Assembly: GCA_002842095.1 (NCBI GenBank)
Contig: PHCB01000006.1
Location: forward strand, 67,814-131,813
DNA from: a candidate division BRC1 bacterium HGW-BRC1-1
GTDB taxonomy: Bacteria; Sumerlaeota; Sumerlaeia; Sumerlaeales; Sumerlaeaceae
DNA: 64,000 nucleotides
Reading direction: 5' to 3'
Of this stretch, positions 43,923 through 53,233 are shown piece after piece. The position numbers and the translations under genes are program-made. The notes under the pieces were generated by a model. It ran no database searches, was not told where the DNA came from, and worked only from the letters and a program-made list of their open reading frames with translations. Positions within the stretch are counted from its first letter, which is position 1; each line of letters opens with the position of its first letter.

Positions 43923-45143
43923 TCAGTTCATCATACTCCCGGCGAGCAAGAGTACCCGGCGGGCATTTCGATCCAGTTCGTCGCGCGCGTCGGCATAGGG
44001 CAGTGTCTGGGAAAGCCGAGTCATGCCGCTCGCGAAACCCCAGATCGTGTTCGGAGCGCCGTGGATGTCGGCGTAGGCGTCGGCCAGGTCGTAGCACTGG
44101 CCAGCGAGTCGCCGCGAGAGAAGGCTGCGATCGCTCACCATGTCGATGGTCGATTCCTTATCCTTGCCGAGCGTCTTCGTGCGGGCCGCAGCGATCAGCT
44201 CGCATTCGCGCGAGGTGTCCGCATCAGCGAACTCGCGGACAGCGGCGAAGGCGCGGTGGAAGCGCGTCTCCAGATCCTCCTTCTCACCCAGGTGCTTGAT
44301 CCGCATCTCCTGCACGTTTCGACAGCCCCAGATGATATGGTTACCGCAGATCGCGAGGTAGTCGAAGATCGTGATGGAGAGGCACGAGTTGCCCACCTCG
44401 GAGTTCTCGATGTAGAAGCCGCGGTAGAGGGTCTCCTGCGGGGAAACGCTCACGGGCCGCTCTTCGTTCACCATGAACACGAAGATGGAACGATCGTCGC
44501 CGTAGACTCCGGCCGGAGCGATGAGGTCGCCCTCCTTAATGGAGAGGCCGATCCGGTTGCCACTGAGCACATCGGTAGCGGTGGCCGGTCGGCTGCGCGG
44601 ATCATCTCCGCTCGGTCGGGCCGGCGGCACGCGCCATTCGCTCGGAAGCGAAAGCAGGGCGTCGCAGACCTTGACGTATGGAATGCGCCCGTACTTCTCC
44701 GAGGTGATGGCGAGCGCAGTGTCGCTCTCTCCGCCGTGAAGCCAGAGCATGGCCGTGTCGTCGGCGTGTCGCCCGAGTTCGAAGTTGAGCAGGTCGGCGG
44801 CGCGCTCGGCCGGCAGGGTGCGCAGATACTGCGCCGGTGCCTGGAGGCGGTTGCAGAACTGGCCGAAGCTCCAGTGGTTAAACTGGGCCGGGCCGCTATG
44901 CGCCCGCAGCAAGACATTGCCCGGATCGTCAGGATTGTCGCTGGGGGCGACCGCCTGCACCGAGAGCAGGCGATTGGGCAGGATGATTTCGGCCGACTCG
45001 TCGAAGATGCCCTTGGTGTGATCGCGCAAATCCTCGATGGTCCAGAACCGCTCCGAGGCGGGGCGACTGGCCCATTGGCGGAAGCAGGCGAGGTTATTGT
45101 GAACCGTACGGCTTGCTGGTGATGTTGGTGTGGAAAGGTACAT
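43923..45143 (-). CDS. DUF932-like plasmid/phage protein
   Basis: A 406-residue protein starting MYLSTPTSPASRT with an AGGAGGA ribosome site. The pattern ALAITSEKYGRIPY, RSIFVFMVNEERP, GFYIENSEVGNSCLSI and YLAICGNHIIWG resembles the DUF932 family, common on plasmids and phages and of unknown function. It is on its own transcript. The longer open frame to 45527 has no support. It may mark the element as plasmid-derived. Confidence 0.6.
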   Translation of the reverse strand: MYLSTPTSPASRTVHNNLACFRQWASRPASERFWTIEDLRDHTKGIFDESAEIILPNRLLSVQAVAPSDNPDDPGNVLLRAHSGPAQFNHWSFGQFCNRLQAPAQYLRTLPAERAADLLNFELGRHADDTAMLWLHGGESDTALAITSEKYGRIPYVKVCDALLSLPSEWRVPPARPSGDDPRSRPATATDVLSGNRIGLSIKEGDLIAPAGVYGDDRSIFVFMVNEERPVSVSPQETLYRGFYIENSEVGNSCLSITIFDYLAICGNHIIWGCRNVQEMRIKHLGEKEDLETRFHRAFAAVREFADADTSRECELIAAARTKTLGKDKESTIDMVSDRSLLSRRLAGQCYDLADAYADIHGAPNTIWGFASGMTRLSQTLPYADARDELDRNARRVLLLAGSMMN

Positions 45144-45461
45144 GGCGAGGTTCCTCCTCGTAGGGGGATGGTCCGCCGTCCCATCGTGATGAGGTGGCGG
45201 AGACGCCCTGCGAGCGGGGAACGGTCGCGTCTCCTGCCATAGTGACCTTACCGCCGAGAAGCCAAAAGGGATGAGAACTGGCCGGAAGCGGTCAGGCAGC
45301 GAGAATCCTCTTGCGAGAGGCCCGCGCAATGCGATCATGGACTTGCAGCGTATAGAGAGCAGGCACCACTTACTGAATTGCGCAGATCCGCTCATATCAA
45401 GCCCTGCGATCTTCAGCCCGCATCGTTGCCCGTCGATGCTTAAAATGGTAATCTGGATGGA
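45144..45461. other. Divergent promoter region, 318 bases
   Basis: Between the DUF932-like gene (minus) and the methyltransferase gene (plus). No gene seen. A possible promoter for the latter is TTGCCC (45426), 17 bases, TAATCT (45449), ending 7 bases before the ATG, where GGATGGA would be the ribosome site. Confidence 0.5.
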
Positions 45462-48400
45462 ATGATCGATTCTCGAACACGCAGATTTCGCAATGCAGTT
45501 TCGGCTGAATTTATGCAAACGGCCCACGACATAGACCTTCTTTACACCGACCCTTTGCCGTCGACACGGACTGGGGCGCTTTACAACGCCTTCTCCTACC
45601 CAACGAAAATCTCACCCGAAGCGATAGCTGTCTTCATCGCAACACACACCGAACCGGGTGCGCTTGTCCTCGATACCTTCGGCGGCAGTGGTACGACTGG
45701 ACTGGCCGCAATGTTATGCGACAAGCCGACCGAGTACATGCGGAACCTTGTCAGCCAAATCGGCGTCACACCAAAGTGGGGGCCGAGGCGAGCCGCCGTG
45801 TACGAAATTGGAGTCCTCGGGTCTTTTGTTTCGAGAACAATGTGTTCACAAATCGACCCCGATGCCTTTGAGAAGGCGGCTAAACGGCTCATTGACGACG
45901 CGGAACAGGCCTCGACTGGACTCTATGAAGCCATCGACTCACACGGTCAATTAGGCTCGATTCGTCATACAATATTGTCGGACATCTTGGTATGCCCTGC
46001 ATGCGATAAACAGGCTTCATATTGGGAGGTCGCAGTCAGGTTCAAACCACTACAGCTTGAAACCAAGTTTCGCTGTCCCCATTGCCATCATAAGGCTGAC
46101 CTGGATTCAGTTGAGAGAGCCGTTGAGACGGTCCTTGACCCACTAATCAAGAAACGCATCACGCGCAAGAAGCGTGTCCTGGCCCGTGTACATGGCGAGA
46201 CCAATGGAAAGAAATGGCAGCGAGAGGCAACTGAAGATGATGTCCGTCGATTCGAAACAATCCGGAGACGTTCTATTCCGAAGATCGCTCCAATCGTTCC
46301 TGTTGATTGGGGAGACCTTTATCGATCAGGTTACCACAAAGGCATCAGCCACATCCATCATTTCTATACACACCGTAACTTTCTAGCGCTCGCGACGCTG
46401 TGGGAGAAAGTCGACGGTGCTCCCGAAGAGCTACGTGATGCCTTGAGGCTCCTCATTCTCAGCTACAACGGAACGCATTCCACATTGATGACGCGAGTTG
46501 TGGTGAAGCAAGGTCAGAACGACTTTGTTTTGACGGGTGCCCAGAGCGGAGTACTCTACATCAGCAGTTTGCCTGTCGAAAAGAATATCTTCACGGGAAT
46601 TCGTCGCAAGATCCGAACATTCTGTGAAGCCTTTGCCCTCGTGCATGGCAGTACAAGCACCGTCGATGTGGTCAACGGGAGCAGTGTTAATATTAATCTT
46701 CCCGACAGAAGTGTCGACTATGTGTTCACAGACCCTCCGTTCGGCGATTTTATACCGTACGCCGAGGTGAACGAGATCAATGAGGTATGGCTTGGACCGA
46801 TTACGCAACGCCGGTCGGAGATTGTCATAAGCCAGGCGCAAGGCAAGACCGTTGAGGCGTACGGTCGTCTAATGGGGGACGTTTTCTCGGAGATCGCTCG
46901 AACGCTGAAAGATGACGGACGAGCCACGGTCGTGTTTCACTCCGCAAAGGCCGAAGTGTGGCAGTCCCTTTGCAAGGCTTACCTTGATGCTGGCCTAGCC
47001 GTTAAGGCGACCAGTGTACTTGATAAGCTCCAAGCCACCTTCAAGCAAGTGGTCTCGACCGTAACGGTAAAAGGCGACCCGCTTCTTCTGTTGCAGAAGG
47101 CCCCAGTAGCGAAGCCGAATGGCGACAATGCCGCGGCCCGCGAACGAATACTGGCCGAGTTGCTCAAAGAGACCAGCACTCATGCGGAAGGATCGAAAGA
47201 GCGAACGCCGGAGCGGCTCTATTCGCGGTTTGTCGCGCGGTGTCTTGAGGCCGGAATCCCTGTAGGGATTGACGCAGCTGAATTTTACGAGAGGGTTCGC
47301 GACTCGCTGAAAGCGATGACCTCGGGACCGTCGTCAAACGGGAATGCCAAGGACTTCTGCGATTCACTGGATCCAGTTCGCAAGAAACGTCTGGGGCAGT
47401 ATTTTACCGAGCCCAAATTGTCTCGATTTCTGGCAAATGTTGCTGGCGCGGCAAAAGCCCACACAGTGATTGATCCGTTTGCCGGCCTTGGGGACATGAT
47501 CATCGCCAGTAATGGTGCCAATCCATCCCAACAGCTCTCGGCCATCGAAATTGATCAGGCTGTTTGCGATTTCGGGCAGAAGCGCTGCTCGACTGAGTGC
47601 AAAGGTGATGTAGCCTTCATTCTTGGCAGCGCGTTCGATTGGTCCGTATTGGCAGGATTGCCAACGAAGAGTTTTGATCTCGTCATCACCAACCCTCCGT
47701 ATGTTCGATACCAAAGTTTCGCGAAGAAAGGCGTGGATGAGTGTTCAACGCCTGATGCAGCCGGCGTTCGAAATGCTCTGCGTACATTGATTGACAAGTC
47801 ATCCACTCTTGATGCGGCAGATCGCAACTTGCTGACGACCTTAGTACAAGGATACTCCGGTCTGGCCGATTTGGCGGTTCCGGCTTGGTTGCTCTGTGCC
47901 ATGCTGACCCGAATCGGAGGCACGTTGGCCATGGTTGTCCCGGAAGCATGGCTAACTCGTGATTATGCGCAGGCGATCCAATACTTGCTCTTGCGATGGT
48001 TCCGCATTCGCCATGTAATCGAAGATGCCAATGCTGCGTGGTTTCCGGAAGCACAGGTGAAGACGACGCTGATTATTGCCGAGCGTATTCAACGCCGCGG
48101 CTCGATCTTCGACTGGAAAGACGAGGGATATCTGCGGACGCAAATCTCGGGTTCCGCCTCCGACGACCGGAGTATTGTCGGAAATATCGAAAAGGGTGCA
48201 CCAAATCCTGACGGGCAGTTCGCGCACCACTTGGAGGCACTGCTCAGACTCAGGCGCGGCGAAGAGCGGCCGTTGTGGAGCACTCGCTGGGTTTCGATGC
48301 TGGAAAAGGCTGAAAATCTTCGAAGTGCAGCTGCAGGCGAAACCTGGTTTCGGGCGCTGGAGGGCGCCAGCGACGCGACGGACCGCACGAACCACAATTC

Positions 48401-49436
48401 CAATGGCTCCGCAGTTATACCTACAGAACTACGATCATGGCTGGGTACGACCTCCAAGGCGACGTTCACCAGTTTGGAGCACATTGGAGTGCAAGTTGGG
48501 CAGGGGCTTCGTACCGGGGCGAATACATTCTTTTACGTCGATGTGGAGTCCGTAAGCGACCATGACCTCCTGATTCGAGCACATCGTTCTTTGAAAGTAG
48601 AAAAGGTACGCGTGCCCTCTGAGTGCGTGGAAACGGTTTTGCGCAAGCAGGCGGAGATTGGTCCAGGCTATCGACTCGATGCAACCGCGTTGACCGGCCG
48701 TGTTCTGGTATTTCAGAATTTTGCCTTGTCGGAGGATATGAAAGCAGTCGCCAAGGTCAGCAGGGTGGTAGCGAATGCTATTCGGGCGGCTTATATCCCT
48801 ATGCCGGCTGATTTGGTGAAGTTGGTCAATGCCGCGGCGATCCGAGCAGAGCATAACGGCAGCGAAGAACGCTATATCCCAGAGTTTTCCGCTGTCAGAA
48901 CCAATGTTCGCAAAGTTGACCCGGCTCGTCCGGATGTGCTTCCGCGCTGGTGGTACATGTTGCCGCCGTTTGCACCGCGCCATCGGCCCGAGCTTGTGAT
49001 AGGACGCGTTAATGGTGCGCCGCCTAGAGCGGTCCTCAATGACGAGCCGAAGGTCGTTGTTGATGCGAACTTTTCCACGATGTGGTTGCGGCCTGATGCC
49101 AGTGTTGACGTTTACGCGCTGCTTGCAGTGCTGAACAGTACCTGGGCCGTTACGGCTATGGAATGCATGGGTTCTGTAATGGGCGGGGGTGCCTTGAAAT
49201 TGGAGGCCACACACCTTCGAAAATTGCCGATCCCAGTTTTCGAAAAATCGGAGCGGCGGCGACTCTCCAGCCTGGGAAAGGCTTTGGTGCGTGCGTCCGA
49301 TCCAGCAGCGACACTTTCCGTAATCGACGAGGTAATCATGAAGGCCTTGTTCGGAGAAGTTGCGGTGACCGGGCAATTGGCTACGCTTACAAGAATTAGG
49401 GACAACCATATTAACGCGAGAGCGCGAACAACATAA
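45462..49436 (+). CDS. Giant protein with two DNA methyltransferase domains
   Basis: 1324 residues. First methyltransferase: motif I LDTFGGSGTTGLAA (about 68-80) and motif IV FTDPPFGDF (about 423), with a zinc ribbon inserted between them (CPACDK ... CPHCHH, about 175-205). Second methyltransferase: KRLGQYFTEPK (about 645), VIDPFAGLGDM (about 671), VITNPPYVRYQ (about 743), then a target-recognition-like part ending LRKLPIPVF. The first is like N4/N6 class beta enzymes, the second like type IIG/PglX N6-adenine enzymes. No nuclease domain is clear. One base separates it from the next gene, so they form one system. Confidence 0.8.
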   Translation: MIDSRTRRFRNAVSAEFMQTAHDIDLLYTDPLPSTRTGALYNAFSYPTKISPEAIAVFIATHTEPGALVLDTFGGSGTTGLAAMLCDKPTEYMRNLVSQIGVTPKWGPRRAAVYEIGVLGSFVSRTMCSQIDPDAFEKAAKRLIDDAEQASTGLYEAIDSHGQLGSIRHTILSDILVCPACDKQASYWEVAVRFKPLQLETKFRCPHCHHKADLDSVERAVETVLDPLIKKRITRKKRVLARVHGETNGKKWQREATEDDVRRFETIRRRSIPKIAPIVPVDWGDLYRSGYHKGISHIHHFYTHRNFLALATLWEKVDGAPEELRDALRLLILSYNGTHSTLMTRVVVKQGQNDFVLTGAQSGVLYISSLPVEKNIFTGIRRKIRTFCEAFALVHGSTSTVDVVNGSSVNINLPDRSVDYVFTDPPFGDFIPYAEVNEINEVWLGPITQRRSEIVISQAQGKTVEAYGRLMGDVFSEIARTLKDDGRATVVFHSAKAEVWQSLCKAYLDAGLAVKATSVLDKLQATFKQVVSTVTVKGDPLLLLQKAPVAKPNGDNAAARERILAELLKETSTHAEGSKERTPERLYSRFVARCLEAGIPVGIDAAEFYERVRDSLKAMTSGPSSNGNAKDFCDSLDPVRKKRLGQYFTEPKLSRFLANVAGAAKAHTVIDPFAGLGDMIIASNGANPSQQLSAIEIDQAVCDFGQKRCSTECKGDVAFILGSAFDWSVLAGLPTKSFDLVITNPPYVRYQSFAKKGVDECSTPDAAGVRNALRTLIDKSSTLDAADRNLLTTLVQGYSGLADLAVPAWLLCAMLTRIGGTLAMVVPEAWLTRDYAQAIQYLLLRWFRIRHVIEDANAAWFPEAQVKTTLIIAERIQRRGSIFDWKDEGYLRTQISGSASDDRSIVGNIEKGAPNPDGQFAHHLEALLRLRRGEERPLWSTRWVSMLEKAENLRSAAAGETWFRALEGASDATDRTNHNSNGSAVIPTELRSWLGTTSKATFTSLEHIGVQVGQGLRTGANTFFYVDVESVSDHDLLIRAHRSLKVEKVRVPSECVETVLRKQAEIGPGYRLDATALTGRVLVFQNFALSEDMKAVAKVSRVVANAIRAAYIPMPADLVKLVNAAAIRAEHNGSEERYIPEFSAVRTNVRKVDPARPDVLPRWWYMLPPFAPRHRPELVIGRVNGAPPRAVLNDEPKVVVDANFSTMWLRPDASVDVYALLAVLNSTWAVTAMECMGSVMGGGALKLEATHLRKLPIPVFEKSERRRLSSLGKALVRASDPAATLSVIDEVIMKALFGEVAVTGQLATLTRIRDNHINARARTT

Positions 49437-49437
49437 C

Positions 49438-52400
49438 ATGACAGACGACCACGTTATCACAGACGCGCAGATTCAAGCTGCGAAAGAATGCATCGCTGTA
49501 GCGAAGGGTTTGATTGCTACGGGACAGAACGAACAGCGCATTCGAGACAGCTTTACTTCCCGACTGCGCGGGCTATTTGCGCGCAAGCCAACTTGGATCG
49601 AAGAGCATGTGTTGGGCGGGGAGGCGGCCCTCAAAACCCACAAGAAGAGCAAGGTGACGACGGGGTTTGTGGATAATCTCGTTGGTCTTACCGCCATTGA
49701 GTACGAAGGCAATCTGAAGAACGTCGCGAAATTTGAGGAGGGCTACGGACAGGTCGAGAAGTATTGTGCGTCGCTACTTAACGATGGAAACGATCCAACG
49801 CAAGTCATCGGGGTGCTTTCGGATACCTTGCGCTGGCACGCTTATTCCGTGAAGGAAGTGCGAAATTCCGAAGGTGGTCCGATTGAGGCAGAACACGTTG
49901 TGTTGGGGGAGATCGAACGCATCGACGTGAGTGGGGGAAGTGACAACGATGCCAAGCGCCTGATTACCTTCTTGAAGAAGTATCTTCAGCGATTGGGATC
50001 ACGGCCGCTGAGAGCAGAAGCCATTGCTCGTGATCTCGGATTCTACAGCTCGTTTTGCAAACGTCATATTGGCGGTTTTACTGCGGTGGTGGACCAAGCC
50101 TTCAAAGATAACCCTGGATATGCAAGGTTGATCGCAGAATTGTGGTGTAACTTCGTTAGTTATGTAAGTGCCAAGGGACAATCGAGTGCTTTCGATAGGA
50201 CGGAGTACTCGAACGAACTGTATATTCTGACGCTGGCCAAACTCATCTGCGCCAACGCCCTTGCGGATCGCGCGTTGCAGAGTCCCGATGACGAGGTGAT
50301 CGCAATTCTCAATGGGGAGTTCTTTAGTGGAAGAGGTTTGGTCAATTTTGTGGAATATGATTATTTTGGCTGGATCAACAGCTCGGCCCCTTACTTAAAG
50401 GGTCTGATTCCGATTGCGCGGGGACTCCAGGACGACTTGCGCGCTTATGACTTTACGAAGGCACCGAGTGAGGATATTTTTGGTCACCTGATGGCGCAGC
50501 TTGCGAGCCGATCACAGCGCCTGCTACTCGGGCAAGAGTGGACTCCAGCGTGGCTGGCGCGAGCCATCGTGGCAAAGACTATCGCGGATTTACCAGCCGG
50601 CACGCCTCCGCGCTTCGTTGATATGTGCTGCGGTTCTGGCTCCATGATCGTTGAGACTGTTCTTCAGGCCAAGAAGAGGATTGATGCGCAGGGTGGTGGG
50701 GGGAAGAAGGGAGATAAGCGAATTGCTCTTCTGGCTGCGGCGATTACCGGGTTCGATATTGACCCCTTGGCGGTCATGCTGTCGAAGGTTGGCTGGGTTC
50801 TCGCAGCCCGTGATTGGCTAGGGGCGCCCGGCACGTACCAAGTCTCCATTCCCATCTACCATGCGGACTCGCTGTTCGCGATGACCCCGCTCTCAAAATC
50901 AATCCAGCAAGAATCGGATGAATTGACGCTGCAGATTGCTGAGCACCAAGTTGCGCTCCCAAGATTCCTGGTGTCGTATCCGTGGCAAGCGGCGTTCGAC
51001 TATGCGCTTGATCGTGCATATGCCCTGGCTACCGGCGTGAAGAACCTCAGGCTCAGTGACAAAGACGCTGCTGATATTGCCAATGAAGCAATGAATGACG
51101 CTCCTCCGAAAGCCACGAAAGATGACGAGAAGGTTCTCGCGCGGTTCATCAAAGTGCTAACAGAGAGGATTCATCAGCTTCATCGAGAAGGGCGTAACGG
51201 AATTTGGATCTTCATCTTACGCAACAGCTATCGACCGGGATTGGTCTCTGGTCAGTTCAACGGATTAGTCTCTAACCCGCCATGGCTAGCTCTCAGCAAG
51301 ATTGCGGATAATCCGTACAAGGAAGCACTGGAAGAACTCGGTGGTGCCCTGAACGTGAAACCAGAGGGACCATCCTTTCTCCATCTTGAAATGGCGACGA
51401 TTTTTCTACTTCACGCGGTGGACCGCTATCTTCAGTCCGGAGCAGTGATCGGTTGCGTTGTCCCAGAGACCGTACTCAATGGGCATCAACACAATCCGTT
51501 CCGGGAGAATGGCTATACTAAAGGGGAACGACGAGTTGAGTTTGCGGTTAGCAATATCTGGAAAGTTCATGAGTCGGCGTTCAAGAACCGCGCAGCTGTC
51601 CTCTTTGGACGCAAGCTCAATCCTGCAAAATTGAGGCCAAACCCGATTCCAGGTGGCACGATATTGCCGGACGGAACAGTTGTATCCGGCAAATTCAAGC
51701 GAGTGACAATGGGTCCCCGCACTGTTTGGACGGACACCGATGGAAAAGCATCGGCTGCCGATTTCCATCCGGCTGATTTTGAACAAGGGGCCGACATCAT
51801 GCCACGGCGTCTGTTCTTCCACGAGGTTTCGCCTGTTGGGAACTCAGGCCTGTCGAAATTGGTCCCGATAGATGTGGACTCGCCCGTCTATTTCCTTGTC
51901 AACGATGCCAAGCAGTGCAAGGACTTCGCCCTGGTCTCCCCTTGTGTTGTCCAAGACGAGTTTCTTTTTGATATACTAATCTCCAAATTGATGAGCCCGT
52001 TCATTATGGCTTCACCGGTCAAGGCATTCTTGCCGATCCGACATGGGACCTCCGGGAATTGGGAACGGTGGACAGACCAAGAGCTTCTGGTAAAGGCGAA
52101 GTATCGCGCTGTTCAGAAGGCGTTTGAAAGTATCGCAGGTGAAGTCGCAAAGATGAAGGCGGGCGCGGCAAAGGCCGATCACGCGGAGCGGATATGGGAG
52201 CGAATCAACTTCCGAAACAAGGTTGGGAAACAGGTGATTCCTTCCAACGGTTATCTTGTATTTACCGGTGCGGGTGGAAGCGACATTTGTTCTGCTTTCA
52301 TTGATCTTGGTCGTATCCCTGCGGAAAAACTGATTGTTGATCAAACCTTGTATTGGGCACATGTGGAGAGCCGGGGAGCTGCGCTGTATTTGACTGGGTT

Positions 52401-52737
52401 GTTTAATAGTGAAGCGGCTAATCAACTGATTAAGGCTTTTCAGCCTCGGGGGCAGCAAGGAGAGCGCCATATTCATGAACTCGCTTTCGGCATTACCCCA
52501 CCATTCGATCCTAGTCGGCCAGAGCATGTGGAAGTAGTGAAAGCAACGGCCCGACTAATGAGTGAATACGACAAAGCCAGGCAATTTGCGATGAAGAAGG
52601 GGGATGACGGCGTGCTGCAGTGGCTCGATCCAGGCAAAGACTTGGCGAAACGCAGGAGTCGGCTTCGAGGTATCATCAGGGAACTCCCTGGCTATCGTGA
52701 CTACGAGAATGCGTGCCGGGCCGTGTACGGTGTGTAG
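49438..52737 (+). CDS. N6-adenine methyltransferase with nuclease-like N-terminus
   Basis: 1099 residues. The N-part (about 1-150) has VDNLVGLTAIEYEGNLK, which could be a PD-(D/E)XK-like core (D, then ExE), then GYGQVEKYCASLL as in type IIG R-M enzymes. Methyltransferase motif I FVDMCCGSGSM (about 393) and motif IV VSNPPWLAL (about 614). The C-part (about 750-1000) holds a recognition-like segment. It may be the restriction partner of the 1324-residue protein; alternatively both act together in a BREX-like way. Its spacing to the prior gene (1 base) shows coupling. The nuclease call is weak. Confidence 0.7.
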   Translation: MTDDHVITDAQIQAAKECIAVAKGLIATGQNEQRIRDSFTSRLRGLFARKPTWIEEHVLGGEAALKTHKKSKVTTGFVDNLVGLTAIEYEGNLKNVAKFEEGYGQVEKYCASLLNDGNDPTQVIGVLSDTLRWHAYSVKEVRNSEGGPIEAEHVVLGEIERIDVSGGSDNDAKRLITFLKKYLQRLGSRPLRAEAIARDLGFYSSFCKRHIGGFTAVVDQAFKDNPGYARLIAELWCNFVSYVSAKGQSSAFDRTEYSNELYILTLAKLICANALADRALQSPDDEVIAILNGEFFSGRGLVNFVEYDYFGWINSSAPYLKGLIPIARGLQDDLRAYDFTKAPSEDIFGHLMAQLASRSQRLLLGQEWTPAWLARAIVAKTIADLPAGTPPRFVDMCCGSGSMIVETVLQAKKRIDAQGGGGKKGDKRIALLAAAITGFDIDPLAVMLSKVGWVLAARDWLGAPGTYQVSIPIYHADSLFAMTPLSKSIQQESDELTLQIAEHQVALPRFLVSYPWQAAFDYALDRAYALATGVKNLRLSDKDAADIANEAMNDAPPKATKDDEKVLARFIKVLTERIHQLHREGRNGIWIFILRNSYRPGLVSGQFNGLVSNPPWLALSKIADNPYKEALEELGGALNVKPEGPSFLHLEMATIFLLHAVDRYLQSGAVIGCVVPETVLNGHQHNPFRENGYTKGERRVEFAVSNIWKVHESAFKNRAAVLFGRKLNPAKLRPNPIPGGTILPDGTVVSGKFKRVTMGPRTVWTDTDGKASAADFHPADFEQGADIMPRRLFFHEVSPVGNSGLSKLVPIDVDSPVYFLVNDAKQCKDFALVSPCVVQDEFLFDILISKLMSPFIMASPVKAFLPIRHGTSGNWERWTDQELLVKAKYRAVQKAFESIAGEVAKMKAGAAKADHAERIWERINFRNKVGKQVIPSNGYLVFTGAGGSDICSAFIDLGRIPAEKLIVDQTLYWAHVESRGAALYLTGLFNSEAANQLIKAFQPRGQQGERHIHELAFGITPPFDPSRPEHVEVVKATARLMSEYDKARQFAMKKGDDGVLQWLDPGKDLAKRRSRLRGIIRELPGYRDYENACRAVYGV

Positions 52738-52780
52738 GCCCCGTGTTGGCCGCGCGCGATTGATGATTGATTGGGCATAG

Positions 52781-53233
52781 ATGAAGATTGTTAGTGGCGG
52801 CCAGACCGGCGTGGACCGGGCAGCGCTTGATTTGGCGCTCGAACTTGGTATTCCCTGCGGCGGTTGGTGCCCGAATGGGCGGCTCGCTGAGGATGGCCCA
52901 ATTCCCGACAGTTATCCGCTCACCGAGACGACCTATTCGGATTACCGGGTCCGCACCCGAAAGAACATCGAGGAAAGCGACGCCACGCTCGTGCTGACGG
53001 TGGGGCGGCCGACCGGCGGAACGGCGCTCACGGTCCGCCTGGCGCAGGAACTGCGGAAACCGTGCCTCGTTGTCGATCTGGACCAGGCGGCAGATATTGC
53101 GCGGGTGGTTGCATGGATTGAGAAAAATCGTGTGACCATCCTGAATGTGGCCGGGCCGCGCGAAAGTAAGTCGTCGGGCGTGCATGGGCTCGCGCTGAAT
53201 TTTTTGCGGGGGGTCTTCACATGGACGAGTTGA
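52781..53233 (+). CDS. SLOG-family (YpsA-like, MoCo-carrier) protein
   Basis: A 150-residue Rossmann-like protein: SGGQTGVDRAALDLAL (nucleotide loop), CGGWCPNGRLAEDG, NIEESDATLVLT and GRPTGGTALTV. These match the circularly permuted YpsA-like SLOG family, annotated as molybdenum cofactor carrier-like. SLOG domains are predicted to sense or make nucleotide signals in defence. It overlaps the next gene by 13 bases, strong evidence for a two-gene unit. Ribosome site is weak. Confidence 0.8.
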   Translation: MKIVSGGQTGVDRAALDLALELGIPCGGWCPNGRLAEDGPIPDSYPLTETTYSDYRVRTRKNIEESDATLVLTVGRPTGGTALTVRLAQELRKPCLVVDLDQAADIARVVAWIEKNRVTILNVAGPRESKSSGVHGLALNFLRGVFTWTS

